The notes under the pieces: model-generated
What the model was told of the DNA's origin: nothing
Databases searched by the model: none
Seen by the model: the letters and a program-made list of their open reading frames with translations, nothing else
Program-made: the position numbers and the translations under genes
Source of the DNA: Anoplolepis gracilipes
Lineage: Eukaryota > Arthropoda > Insecta > Hymenoptera > Formicidae
Reading direction: 5' to 3'
Assembly (NCBI RefSeq): GCF_047496725.1
Contig: NC_132983.1
Span: 7,752,501-7,816,500 of the forward strand
DNA length: 64,000 bases
Shown here: piece by piece, positions 1 through 12,176 of the stretch
How positions within the stretch are numbered: position 1 is the first letter of the stretch
Layout: the number at the start of each line of letters is the position of its first letter

Positions 1-500
1 ACATACAAACTGCATTTAGTACGAAATATTACAACCAGCTCACGAATAAATCGCTTCTGGGATAATTTTTTAACCAGTGCGCACATGCAAACCGCATTTG
101 GCATAAAATGCAACCAGCTCACGAATAAATCGCCTCTGGGATTATTTTTTAACTAATGCGCACATGCAAATCGCATTTAATACGAAATATTACAACCAGC
201 TCGCGAATAAATCGCCTCTGGGATTATTTTTTAACTAATGCGCACATGCAAACCGCATTTAGTACGAAATATTACAACCAGCTCACGAATAAATCGCCTC
301 TGGGATAATTTTTTAACCAGTGCGCTTTGCAAACCGCATCTGGCATAAAATATTGCAACCAAATTACGACTAAATCGCCTCTGGGATAATTTTTTAACCA
401 GTGCGCACATGCAAACCGCATCTGGCATAAAATGCAACCAGCTCACGAATAAATTGCCTCTGAGATTATTTTTTAACTAATGCGCACATGCAAACCACAT
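1..500. repeat. Satellite-like tandem repeat, unit about 80 bp
   Basis: About six imperfect copies of an 80-bp unit run from the window edge to about 500. The shared core CAGCTCACGAATAAATCGC recurs near 34, 112, 195, 277, 358 and 437, giving spacings of 78-83 bp. Each unit also carries a T-rich stretch and a GCGCACATGCAAA segment. Units differ by substitutions and small indels. The array probably continues to the left of the window. Short open frames across it follow the repeat and are not genes. Confidence 0.9.
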
Positions 501-1282
501 TTTAATAATAGACTTTATATATACTACTTATATGTTTTATTTAGGAATTGTTTTAAAGATATAATTTGTAAAAAAATGTAAAGCAATTTTCATAATATTA
601 ATGTTTTAATGGACTTTATGAAAGTCAAATTACGAAATATTATCGTTTTCAAATGATACAAGTCATCACTCAAAAAGTGTGATTAATGACGTTAAAAATC
701 CGTCTTGTGTTAATAGAAATATTTGGATTTTTAAATCAATGGACAATTTCAAGAACATTATAACATTATTTTATCATTTTAATAATTTGATTATTAGAGA
801 ATAAAGTATGTGCTTTATAAAAGTGAAAGTGTCAAATGGGACATTGTAATTTTCTCTATATATATTATATTATTTAAATAATATTATATATTATTATATT
901 TTATATGTATATATTATTTATATATAACTTATGAATCAAAATTCATATTTGATAAAAAATATAAATTTATTCGAAAATAAGATCGCTCTTTGAGTAATGA
1001 AATCTTTCATTCGAAAACGATATGCCATAACATATTTGGATAACAATATAATATAATAAATAACATGATATAACAACATTAAAACATTTCCTTTTATATA
1101 AATGAAAATATTAACCTTTTCATCCAGCCTTCCTTGAAGAAAACTCTACGTTGACAGAGAGACAAATATTTCCAATCGTGCTGTTGATCCATAAATAACT
1201 AACACTACACAAATAACTTCACTACACTAAACGATATTAGAGCGTGCATCAGTAATGCCGAATCAGATGCATGGCTCACTCT
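501..1282. other. AT-rich non-coding stretch
   Basis: No gene, recognisable transposon end or tandem repeat is visible here. The sequence is AT-rich with short AT-only runs around 855-925. Confidence 0.6.
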
Positions 1283-1381
1283 CCGTATGACGCACACACA
1301 AGCGCTAGTCGTGTATATGTGGCGCCGCGCACGTGCCAAGCTCACATGTAAACAGCTTGCGCTTGTGTGTGTGTCATACGG
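1283..1381. repeat. Hairpin with 23-bp arms
   Basis: The arm at 1283-1305 (starts CCGTATGACGCACACACAAG) is matched in inverted orientation at 1359-1381 with one mismatch, enclosing a 53-bp GC-richer centre. It is probably a small foldback or MITE remnant. I see no clear target-site duplication. Confidence 0.7.
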
Positions 1382-2164
1382 GCCGTTTGGTGTCACCGGC
1401 GTGCATGTATATTACTCTACGCATGAAACAGACAAGGATAGTACTATTGTCCTTCCTTGTCACAGAAAAAGATTATAGCTCTGACTATCGCGACATAAGT
1501 CAATCTGCTGGTATACTAATCTACTGCTCTTTTTTATCCATTTATCTTCGATTTTCGTATGATAATATGCATGAAAGTGTTTTAAAACGAAATTATTTTT
1601 ACTAGACCTCAAAATCATTTCTAAAAGTTTACATATATTCTTTCATGCATTTCCAAGCGGGAATCTATCTTATTTTGTACGTGCAAATTGCAAAACTTTT
1701 ATATTAAACAAATATATGTATGACTTGACGCTAGCAGTCAATAATTTAAAACTGTAATTTTTTTTTCTCGTTTTTAACTGAAAATTGAACACAACCCCGG
1801 TTCGTTATTATATGTACTTTAATCATGGAGAAGCATTTTTCATTCTATGCAACTAATTTAATAATTTCGTTTAAAAACTAAACAATCGTTTTGATCGGTA
1901 AGGTAGTACGGTACGGTATCCCCTTAAATTCTCTTTTAAAGCCATGGTAATTACAATATTGGTACAAAATTAATATTGTCAGTTATTACGTAAATCTTAT
2001 GAAAAAATATACAAGACGGTCCTCAAAAATCGTTAATCAGTAGCAGTAGTTTTTCTTTTGTTGGTCGAGCGTCGCGTTGACTGTGACGCCAGAGCGAGGT
2101 CTTGGCCTGCATGCACACAATTGGAAAATAGCGTAACTGCGCGAATTCAATTTGTTCCATGACC
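1382..2164. other. Non-coding stretch, nothing recognised
   Basis: No convincing coding region or repeat was found. Composition becomes less AT-rich after 2060 as the foldback element is approached. Confidence 0.5.
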
Positions 2165-2535
2165 CCTTCCGCGGGGCAAGGGGACTGTAGAGAATAGCTA
2201 TGGCGCCATCAAGCGGTGGCGGCTAACCGCCCTTGATTTATCGATCTAATTATCGACCGCCAGATAACATGTAACAAATACATAAAATAAAATGTAATAT
2301 TTTAAGTAAATATACTAACATTTCTTTGAATTTAATATAATTACAAACTTTCAAATAAGGATTTATATTTATATACATTTACTTATTTATTTATTATTAT
2401 AAGAAAAAATCGCGTATTATTAACTCAACATGTTATCTGGCGGTCGATAATTAGATCGATAAATCAAGGACGATTGGCCGCCGCCGCTTGATGATGCCAT
2501 AGCTATTCTCTACATTCCCCTTGCCCCGCGGAAGG
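2165..2535. mobile_element. Foldback/MITE element with 108-bp inverted arms
   Basis: The arm at 2165-2272 (starts CCTTCCGCGGGGCAAGGGG, ends ATAACATGT) is repeated in inverted orientation at 2428-2535. The centre (2273-2427) is almost pure AT. The arms are GC-rich and differ at only a few positions. No protein is encoded, so it would be non-autonomous. Target-site duplications are not obvious. It lies about 300 bp upstream of the transposase pseudogene that begins at 2849, but nothing in the sequence shows that the two belong to one element. Confidence 0.85.
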
Positions 2536-2848
2536 TTCTAGAAACATCAAATTTGCGTAGTGACATGAGCTGCGTACAGCTTTTTGCGCAACTCATGCAT
2601 GCGGTTCTTGGATTGTGTGCGTGTTTCGACAGTACTGAATGTTTCGTAAATATAACGAATTTAACACTGAAAAAAAGAATATTTAACACAACTAAACACT
2701 CTATTCTTTTTAATAATGTAATGCATTTTTAAAATTTTATATTATAAATAACAATTTTTGTTGTTTTGCTCCTATAACCTTTATATTTTGTTTAGCTTTT
2801 TCTATTATCTCTCTACACAACAATTTATCATCGGCAATATTAAAAACA

Positions 2849-5800
2849 TGGATACTTCGCCACCATCATCACCGTTTTTACAGACTCTATCATCTTCTCC
2901 AATGTCATCATCAAATCCATCTTCCCCTAATTTTTCTCAATGTCTTCTAAAAAAATCAAGAACATGGCAAGTATTTAATCGTGGAAATGAAGGAAATAAG
3001 CAGGTAAATTCATAAAAATAATTTATTTAAAAATAATTTAAAAATTAATTTAAAATAGCTGTGAATAGTAATTGCTATTAAATAATAATTGAATGTATCA
3101 TATCTACTTCACACATTTATGTCTTTTTTAAATACTAAAATTTGATCCAAGATGTCAAGAATCAGAAAAATAATTATATAACTAAAGCATTATAAGAAAT
3201 AGAAAAGAAATATTTTTATAACTTAAAATAAAAAACTAAAGAATTAAAAGTGTCATATGTATTGTATTTCAACAGCAATGATGTATGACAATTTAGTTTG
3301 AACTAAAAAAGTATTATCTTATTTTTGTTTCTAGCCATCTAAATCTACTCTCTATAACTGGAAACGTATAGAATGATTTAAACAAACTCCTAATGAGGAG
3401 CAATCCAGTAGCACTGAAGCTAATATAGATAAACCAATTATTGATTTATCAAATCAAGAACGAAAAGAAGATGAGGCATCCGAAATGCTGCCATCTAGTG
3501 AAAAGAATTATTTCACGAATTTAAACAGCAGTGTTTTTGATACTGATAATATCAAAAACAGTGTTTTTGAAAGTGAAGTTGAAAGTATAATTATTGATGA
3601 ATGTTTATTTCATGATGAGAGTTGGTTTAATGTCGGTGATTTCAATTCAGAATCAAATCATGACGATAATACTGAAAATATTCTAGAAGAAAATGATATT
3701 AATAAGGAGGAAATTAAGTTATATGATGGCTGTCAGTATACTGTTGATGAGGCTATTCTTGATTTATTAGATGACCACTTAAATAACAGGTAAACAAAGA
3801 AAAGTCTTCATGATCAAGTTTCAACCTTTATAAAATATTTACCGAAATCAAATAACTGCCCTAAATCTGTTTATCATATTTTAAAGTATGTAAGAGATTT
3901 AGCCCCATTATACAAAGAAACTAAGTATTACTATTGTTCAAAATGCTTTGCTTTATCACCTTGCGATGATCAAGTTTTATGCATTGTATGTAATTCTTCA
4001 GGGCAAAAAGCATTTTATGGTTTTTCTATTGAGGATCAAATTAAACATTATTTTGAAAACTGTAGACTTCATGAAGTTTTAAGAAGAAAGGAAAATGTTA
4101 AAGATATTATAGGAGACATTTGTGATGGTTCTGAGTATATAAAAGTGCAAAGTAATTGTCAATGCGAGATAACTTTAATGCTAAATACAGACGGAATTTC
4201 TTTAAGTCGCAGCTCAAAGACTAATTTGTATCCATTACTGTATGCTATATGTGAAATTTCACCTAAATTAATATCTTCCTTTATAATACTTAGTGGAATG
4301 TAGTGTGATACTGATCATCCTCCAATAAATATATTTTTGAGACCATTTGTTGATTCTTTGGTTAGTATTTATAATAAAGGTGGTGTGAAGTGGACGCATC
4401 CAAATAATTCTGATATTCAGATAACTTCAGTTATAGCTCCAGCTGTATGTGCTGATGCTCCAGTCAGAGCCCAACTACAAAACATTACGAGCCATACTAG
4501 TTTATATAGTTGTAACACTTGTGAACAAAAAATAAAAAAATATCCTTTGACTCGTCATGAATTAACATTAGTTGCTCAAGGACAAACTGTTAAGAGAAAA
4601 AGTGTTTTTTTATTTAAAAAAAGCCAGTTTGCCTTCGGACCAATGAGAGAATGTTAAAACAAGCTAAAAAGGCAGTTAAAAAAAAAGAAGTCAAAGGTAT
4701 CAAAGGTTCAGCCATTTTATTTTTAATTCCCTTGACCTTTCAAAATGTGTATTTGGAGAATATATGCATCTTGTTTGTTTGGACGTTGTACGCCGTTTTA
4801 TGAATCTCTGGTTCAACGTTAATGAAGGCGAATGGTATATTGGAAATTACGTGAATGAAGTTAATCAGTTTCTCATCAATATTCGACCAAGCATTATAGG
4901 CAGATTGCCACGAAGAGTTTCAGAAATGAAATCTTAGAAAGCTAGTGAATTTAGAGCATTTCTCTTGTATTATTCTCTTCCAACTCTTTCTAAGTTTTTA
5001 TCCGATGCTTATTTGCAACATTGGATCCTTTTCGTAATATCTATTTATTTACTCCTTCAGGAAGACATTAAATTATCTGATATTGAAATGGCGGAAACAA
5101 TGCTCAGAATGTTTGTAAAAAACATTGAAACTTTATATCGACCTAAAGATTATGCTTATAACGTACATGAGATTCTTCATCTTCCATTATACGTGAAGAG
5201 ATGGGGATCTTTGTGGGCTACTTTCAGCTTTCATTTTTGAAAAATATAATGGAGTCCTTTGTCAACTTATTCATGGAAAAAAAAATAAATGGAAGGAGTT
5301 AATCAATAATCTTGGAATTGCTCATGGAGTTGAAATTTTGAGACGTAAAGTTCATGACTTTAATACTGTTAGAATTCAAAGCACTCATTGTAATTTCCAG
5401 CCGTTGAATAAGTGTAGTTTAAATAATGTTTCAGATCAAGATTTTCTTTATGCTTGTAATTTTGTGAAACCGTATGTTGTATTTTCTAGAGTTCGACAAA
5501 TTTTCTAGACTTTCAACAAAGCGAAATATTTACCTCATTGCTGTATCGCAGAGAAAGAAACGAAACAATTTCACTGCATGTATATTTTCAAGATGAGCTA
5601 GAACAGTTTTCAGGTTACGGCGAAATAAAATTCTTTGTAAAAAACAGTGATAATAACAATAATATTTATGCAGTAATTAATGTTTTCAAAATAATTCATA
5701 CTGCTATTTTCTTTCATGAAGCTAGTCGTGTTAAGGTTAGTCACATAATTCCAGTCATGTCCTCAAATGAGTTGAAGTGTATACTCTTTCGATGTGTATT

Positions 5801-5867
5801 ATTTAAAGTTATAAGAGTTGGAGATTTTGTGTGCCACAATCCAAATTTTATCGAAAAGAATTTATAA
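2849..5867 (+). pseudogene. Transposase-domain gene, decayed copy 1
   Basis: Exon 1 (2849-3003) encodes a Ser/Pro-rich start and ends at a GTAAAT donor. A second exon opens after the acceptor near 3334 and runs, with lesions, to 5867. Landmarks in order are an acidic linker (3485-3790), a Cys-rich zinc-ribbon-like segment near 3930-3995, a block NTDGISLSRSSKTNLYPLL near 4186, ADAPVRAQ near 4453 followed by a second CxxC motif, EYMHLVCLDVV near 4760, a KASEFR.FLLYY block near 4940, and NVHEILHLPLYVKRWGSLW near 5160. These match, block for block, the gene at 26708-28993. I take this as an animal transposase family resembling plant tnp2/CACTA transposases, from general resemblance only. In-frame stops lie at 3374, 3791, 4301 and about 4936, with frameshifts after 4655 and near 5230. 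It is a dead copy. No terminal inverted repeats were identified. Confidence 0.7.
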
Positions 5868-6094
5868 TATATATTTATAAATACTTATTAATAAAGTTGC
5901 TTTATATTATATATGATGCTATATCTTACATAAAATACCTTACAAAAAATTAATATTATTGCTGGATAGTATTAATAAATATCAATTTTCTATTTTTTAA
6001 TTTGTGTGAGACGTAAGAATGTGCTTTTTTTATTATAAGACAATGAGAACTGCTATTAATTTGACCTGCTTATTCATATATATTTTATATACAT
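5868..6094. other. AT-rich 3' flank of the transposase pseudogene
   Basis: Non-coding AT-rich sequence follows the last stop codon, with AATAAA-like signals near 5889. It merges into the microsatellite. Confidence 0.4.
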
Positions 6095-6097
6095 GTG

Positions 6098-6100
<3 letters not shown>

Positions 6101-6162
<62 letters not shown>

Positions 6163-6245
6163 TATGTGCGTGTGCGTGTGCGTGCGCGTGTGCGTACGCG
6201 TGTGCGTGCGCGTATGCGTGTGCGTGTGTGTGTGTGTGTATGTGT
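6101..6245. repeat. Compound (TA)n-(TG/CG)n microsatellite
   Basis: About 50 bp of alternating TA is followed by TG/CG dinucleotides to about 6245. Any reading frame across it is a low-complexity artefact. Confidence 0.95.
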
Positions 6246-6310
6246 GTGTAAAGTATTTAGTGATTATTTTAAGATAAAATAATCATTAAATACTTTACAC
6301 ACACACACAC
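6241..6310. repeat. Near-perfect hairpin at the microsatellite edge
   Basis: The segment 6241-6271 (includes AAAGTATTTAGTGATTATTT) is repeated inverted at 6277-6310, with only a few bases between. One arm ends in (TG)n and the other in (CA)n. The compact palindrome could come from replication template switching at the microsatellite, or be a MITE end. Confidence 0.75.
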
Positions 6311-6510
6311 AAATCCCAAATATATAATAATCCTAATATTTTCACATAATTATAAAAACTTTAATAGATTATTATTTGTAATTTTCGCGCAAAGAGAAAC
6401 GAAAATAATAAAGGAAAAACACGTTTTTAATTTTAAATAATTAATTGACTTGTACAATATAAATTGTATAAATTTAATTAATATATACATGACATACAAT
6501 TAATATATAC

Positions 6511-6905
6511 AGGATATCCGGTAATAATCGCCCCAACCTAGAGCAGATTCTCTGACTAATTTAGAAACGATTTTTCTTTAGTGAAAATATAATGTTGATA
6601 TATCAATAATTTTCGAGTTACAAAAACGATTGAAAAAAAAGGTTTCTCGTAAACAAAAATTTGTAGATTTGAAAGAGTAACATATAATATTATACATTCT
6701 TTAGTTAATTTTAGGTAGAGTTATTTTAATAAAATTTGAATTTAAGTTATAAAGTTCTAAAGTTATGTACTGACAAAAATTAGAAGTTTTGAAAAAAATT
6801 GTTATCTACCACGACACATTTTCATTAAAAACAAAAATCGTTTCCAAATTGATTAGAAAATCTGTCCTTAATCATTAAAGCGATTATTACCAAACATCTA
6901 GTGTA
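6511..6905. mobile_element. Old mariner-like palindromic MITE
   Basis: The left end reads ATATCCGGTAATAATCGCC and the right end, inverted, contains GGTAATAATCGC. Subterminal blocks also pair (AGAAACGATTTTTC near 6563 with the inverse near 6830). The ends resemble those of the fresher element at 61642-62082, so this is probably an older relative. Confidence 0.55.
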
Positions 6906-7370
6906 TGTATAATGCTTATGATTTATTTAATACTTTATACTTTTTTGAATGGAACTAAACTTTATTTATACAACTAAAGCTAACATTTTATGAGCAGTAA
7001 AGAGCAGCAGCAAAAATGTTACTGCTCATGAAATGTTAGCTTAAGAGTGCCTTATTAAAATATATAAAGAATTTATAAGCACTCTATATTAAGATTAAAT
7101 ATGGTTAAATTTTAAGGATTTTATATAAACATTTAATAAAGGATCTTATATAATTTAATAAGGATACTATTTTGTCCAAGTCATATGAAGACATTTAATA
7201 AAGCATTATATAAAACTTAATATAGATCTTTATATTATCTCATTAAACCTTTATAAAGTTTTAATAAATAATTGAATTCTTATTAAAATCTTATTAGTGT
7301 CTTATTAAGTTTAAATAAAGTTTATATTGAATTATATTAAATACATATTAATTTTTTTTCACGGGATCAT
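6906..7370. other. AT-rich stretch containing a hairpin at 6977-7042
   Basis: A perfect-to-near-perfect inverted repeat has 24-bp arms at 6977-7000 and 7019-7042 around an 18-bp loop; the core is GAGCAGTAA/TTACTGCTC. The rest is AT-rich with many TTAATAAAG-like words. No gene is seen. Confidence 0.6.
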
Positions 7371-8111
7371 ATTCTGGATTGTTATTTGTTGCTTGATACT
7401 CGCCTTTGTCCTTTAATTTTAATTAAATTTTATATGTACATGCGAAAATATGGAAAAATGAGAACACCAAAAGATAAATATTTTATATTTTCCATTTTTA
7501 TTTTTTAGCTATTTACGAGATTATTCAAAACTCTCAAAAAATACTGTTTATGCATTGTTATAATAATTAACATAAAAAAGAACGATCAAATTCTGTTTTC
7601 AATGTGATTGTTGTATTTCTCACAAAATCCGATTTTTTTTTAGAAATATCTTTTCTTTGTTTTCCTTTTCCTAGTAATTCTTTTTACTCTCGACTGTTGC
7701 CAATCGTTGGTAAAAAAATGGAGACAATATGCGTTTTAATTATTCAAAAATTGAATTGGTATCCATCTTAACTCTTGCTAACTATAGTATAGTTTGTTAT
7801 TTTTTGCTCATAAGTTTTTTATTAATCAAGGCATATAATTATCATTTTAATTATTTATTTTCTTATGATGTTCCCAGTGCTCCATCTTTGAAATATCATC
7901 GTCCGTTTGATCACACGAGAAATAAAGGAGAGGAGATGCGAGAAATACATTTGTGCGTGTTCCGGGACAAGAAATCACGTAACATTTTTATATATACAAT
8001 ATATATTTTCTTGATAATGTTGAACGTACGATATGCGTAATAATTTTTTATCATTTTTGCAATTCATCTTCTTATACATACTTACATGACATCCGTGTTA
8101 ATTTTAAACGG
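7371..8111 (-). other. Downstream flank of P450 copy A (duplicated block, inverted)
   Basis: On the minus strand this stretch matches the sequence downstream of P450 copies B (15261-16010), C (25116-25870) and E (55789-56540), so the duplicated unit includes 3' flank. Short open frames here are also present, out of frame, in the other copies and are not conserved as proteins. Confidence 0.75.
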
Positions 8112-8532
8112 CTATTTGTGGTTAATTGAGATGAATTTCATATAAAACGGACGAAAAGGACAAAGTAGTAAATCGGCCTTTAACTGCAGACTTTTTAAGT
8201 AATCTACAGGTTCCAAGTAAAAATTGTATACCAAAGATGCTATTGTAGTCTTCAACTCCAGCAGATCGAATTTTTGACCTATTATACAATTCAAAGTTTA
8301 TCGACACTATCAAAAATTATCGATAAGAGCACAAACGAAAATAATAATTTACCTATGCAATTTCTCGGTCCTGCGCTGAACGGTATATAGGAATATGGAT
8401 GACGATTCTGTATTCTCTCGGGCAAAAATCTATCTGGATCGAATACTTCTGGATTTGGCCAAAAATTGGGATCTCTGTGAACTCCGTAGATATAAAGATA
8501 TACCATCGTTCCAGCAGGTACGACATATGATT
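8112..8532 (-). pseudogene. CYP4-type P450 copy A: exons 11 and 12 only
   Basis: Exon 11 (8532 down to 8353) and exon 12 (8278 down to 8112, stop TAG) are both open and have normal AG/GT borders. Exon 11 carries HRDPNFWPNPEVFDPDRFLP and the haem-ligand loop FSAGPRNCIG (FxxGxRxCxG), which supplies the Cys thiolate to haem in the P450 family. Exon 12 gives the C-terminal part of the fold. Upstream on the minus strand, intron 10 is fused to intron 9 and then to the promoter region near 8770, so exons 1-10 are deleted. Copy A is inverted relative to B, C, D and E. It cannot make a P450 as it stands, although these two exons are the best preserved in the cluster. Confidence 0.85.
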
Positions 8533-10340
8533 CTGAAAAGCGTATTTTAAAATTACAAAATATTAAAATTTACAAAAATAAAAATTTCTTTTAAATAGAT
8601 GTATATAATACTGTATATATTTTAAAAATGTTAAAGCATAAAAAAAATAAAGCATAAAAAAAAATAAAGCATAAAATTTTTTAACTTTATTTTAGCAAGA
8701 TTTTAATTCACTCTTTTTTTTAATTTTCATATTCGATAACTTTTATTTCATGGTACTTGGTAGTTAAGCTTTATCTTTTTACCTTTCTATTTCTATGGTC
8801 CTTGGATTGCATGTGAAAAAATAAATGATATTTGTTTTACAACAAAACTGTCATAATTACCTTGTGTGAGAGACAGAAAGAAAGAGAGAAAGTGTGTGTG
8901 TTAAAGAGAGTAATAAAGACAGAGATAATATCATTGAAATAATTTTATGTATTTTATGTAGTTAATAATTTTGAAGAGTTATAAATAATGTGATAGTTTT
9001 ATTTATTATAATGAAAAAAATATTATTTGCGTAAATTAAATAAACAAATTTTTATTGTTTATTGTTTATAATTATGTTTCTATTCATGATATTTAATTTC
9101 TTAAGTTTCTAAAATAAGATTGCAAATTCTCTGATCAGTGCTTTATAGTATCAAAATTAAGTCGAGTATTATATTTATTTTGTTATCTATAAAATGTTTC
9201 AGTTATTTTAACATTGTTATAATTTTATTTCCTTTATAAATGTATAAAAAGAAATGCTTTTTAAGTGATCGCATCATAATGTCCGTTTAAAGTTTAATTT
9301 AAAATTTAGTTTTGTGCAAATTTTTGTGCGTATGTACTTTAACTCTAAAAATATATTTTTATTGCTAAGCAAAGATAGAATTCCCACAATAATAGACTTT
9401 GCAATGAGAGTCATGCGCGGATGTGCATGCGTAAAATTTCTTATTTAGAAATTAATTCTTTCGCGAAATTTGATTTTTTCTCGTCTACATCTCTTTAGGG
9501 GGGTAAAGAGGGGTATAGAATTCTCAAAAAATCTATTACTTGGTGAAACGCACCAAGTAAAATATGTGCCCTGTGCACGAATCAAATTTCGCGAAAGAAT
9601 TAATTTCTAAAGCGAAAAAGAATTAATTTCTAAATAAGAAATTTTACGCATCAACATCCGCGCATGGCTCTCATTGCCAAGTCTATTATTGTGTTTGTAA
9701 ATATCGGAGCCTTATGTATTTCGAATTATTAAAGATAGAATTGTTTTGTAATAAACGGAGCTATTAATTAAGCATTCGCACACTTTCGTAAACAAAAAAT
9801 TAATTTGAAAATTTTGTGTGATTTTTATCAAATTTATTATCACGTTAAACACATAAATACATTGAGTTTTCATATAATATATAAATTATATAATTATCAC
9901 GATTGTTTAACAGCATTTTTTTTGTTTATCTAATTGTTAAACATTTGCGCAAAAATAATATAATATACATTTAATAAGATTATAATAATTAATCAAAGTT
10001 AACAATTTGTGGTATTAAAGAAAATTTATGTGTAAAAATCATGCGTTTATACTAATTATATTATTAATCAAAATTTTTCAAATGTTGCAATAAAATGTTA
10101 TAAAGTTTTATTTTATATAAATAAGTACTGTCCAAAATTACCTGATCAATTCTTTGAAGCGACGTTTAATTGAAACGCTACTCAAATGTTTAAAATGTTT
10201 TGAATGAAATATTGCAAGTTTTCTTAAGTAGATACATGTGCCAGTAAAACAAATTTCCGCAAACTGACAATGCACATCTGAGGTTTATACTTATAATATC
10301 TCAAGAACGTATTATAAATATTTATAATAATCAGAGCGTA
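8533..10340 (-). other. Remnant introns and upstream region of P450 copy A
   Basis: Read on the minus strand, 8540-8770 is fused intron 10/intron 9 sequence and 8771-10340 matches the 5' flanks of copy C (18450-19728) and copy E (45190-46586), including the purine/pyrimidine tract near 8870. The start codon and all 5' exons are gone. The stretch is interrupted by the palindromic element at 9383-9730. Confidence 0.7.
9383..9730. mobile_element. Palindromic element, family P, copy 1 (12-bp TSD)
   Basis: A 348-bp insertion is bounded by a perfect 12-bp duplication, AAAGATAGAATT at 9371-9382 and 9731-9742. The equivalent uninterrupted site is seen at about 45820. The body has inverted arms (about 9385-9465 against 9565-9693) and a small hairpin at 9537-9561 (TTACTTGGTG/CACCAAGTAA). 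The 3' tail, outside the palindrome, ends GGAGCCTTATGTATTTCG... and is shared with copy 2 at 13173-13641. It encodes no protein and is non-autonomous. Confidence 0.85.
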
Positions 10341-10815
10341 TTACAATAATAATAATAATATTAATAATGATAATAGTGATCTTAAGAGGTAAGTTAAATC
10401 GTATTTGATTAAAAACAACACATTTGATAAATGTTTACTTACACTCGGATTGTTTTCATTTTTATATATGTTAGAGAAAATATATTCCTAATTAATAAAT
10501 CCCGAGATAATACATCCCGAGAAAAAATGGATTTAATATGGTCAGATGTAAACATACATAATTAGATATGAAAAGATCTGATCACATGTGTAATTTTATA
10601 TGATCATATATAATATTCGAAAAATGCTGCAATATGATCTTATATGACCATATCTCTATATAATCATATTTTGTTAAATTTTAAAAGAATTATATATGAA
10701 AACAGATCTAGCTGAATGTAATTATATCTTTATATAATTATATAATTATATCTTATTTTTATAAGATTATATTATGCCAAATTTCGGATATTATTATATG
10801 ATCAAATTATATTGT
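10341..10815. other. AT-rich stretch between copies A and B
   Basis: It contains an (AAT)n tract at about 10348-10375 and, near 10505-10540, a CCCGAGAAAAAATGG segment that resembles the end of the palindrome at 10816. It may be an older relative of that MITE. No gene is visible. Confidence 0.4.
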
Positions 10816-11043
10816 CCCGGGAAAAAAAAGTCCATATAAAATTGGCCATATATGGATTTTGTCAATATCTGAGCATATCTTGCCAAATATAGTTATATAT
10901 GATAATATGATAATTAAATAAAATCACATATATGATATCATATGATTTTATTTAATTATCATATAATATCATATATGACTATACTTGGTAAGACACGATC
11001 AGATATTGACAAAATTCATATATGGCCAACTTTTTTTCCCGGG
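10816..11043. mobile_element. 228-bp foldback MITE with CCCGGGAAAAAAA ends
   Basis: CCCGGGAAAAAAAAGT at the left is matched inverted at the right (ACTTTTTTTCCCGGG). The arms pair almost to the middle through AT-rich words. P450 copy B homology begins at 11044, the base after the right end, so this element sits at the breakpoint where exons 1-5 of copy B were lost. Confidence 0.8.
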
Positions 11044-12176
11044 CACTTATAGTTTACTTTAAATATTAACGCTGACTTTAAATAAAACTTGTTACAAAAT
11101 TATATTAATTTTAAATTATATAGTTTTATTGAATTACGTTTTAGAATTTTTAGGCCTTGGTTCTATAACAATTTATTATTCTCGTTATCGCCACAAGGAA
11201 GAAAGCAAAAAAAACTTAAAAATATTGCATGGATTTATGGAAAAAGTACGTTTTAAATCATGTTATTTTAATCCTTTAAACTCTCTTTTTTGCATAATAT
11301 TACAATAAACCTCATAATCTTCGTACCGTAAGATTACATAATTAATCAAAAATATTAATAACACATTATGCTGTTAATATTATGCTATAGCACAATATGC
11401 TAATGTCAATAAGTATAAAAAATCATTTTTAAAAATTAATATCGTACTTGTATGTGTAGATAATTGCGGAAAGAAAACTTTATCACGAACGCACCAATGG
11501 TCGGTACTTGAAAAACCTTGAAAGTGACAAAGAAATAGATGATGTCGAAGTGTTTGAAAGTATGTAAGAGATCAGCTTCTAATTTAAGCTTGTTTGCACA
11601 ATCTAAAATTATTGTTGTAGTATTTGTACAAAATATACGTAATGAGATATAGCATATGTCTGTCGTAAATTAAATCATTATTATTTCTAATAGAGGTTGA
11701 TCTTTATACAAGAACAATGTTAATTAAAGAATGCAATAATGAGATTGAGCTAATATGCTGTTTTTGTTTCTAAAAAGTTAAAAAAAAGCGGCTGGCCATG
11801 TTGGACCTTTTAATAGCGGCATCTCGAGAAGGTTTATTAACTGATTCGGACATTAGAGAGGAAGTCGATACCTTTATGTTTGGAGTACGCATCAGTATAA
11901 TCTTTTTTTTAATTTTGTATATTTAAGCATGTATAATTGTATTACGTTATACATAATACAATAATACAATAATTAATGATGATGATTACGATATTATAGC
12001 GAGAAATATGATGTTTGCTTTATTACTATTAACTGAACACAAAGATATTCAGGAACATTTTTTTAATATTATTGCAATGTATTATTTAAATTACAATTTT
12101 AACTCAAAGTTTCGTAAGGATAATTATAGTACAGATCTGTAGTACTGATATCAAGTTTTTGTTGTAATGCATATTT

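Noticed and set aside
231..446. Open frame with repeated units on the minus strand
   Set aside because: It follows the 80-bp satellite units and has no homologue or start context.
6095..6277. Open frame of Ile-Tyr and Val-Cys repeats
   Set aside because: It is a translation of the TA/TG microsatellite.
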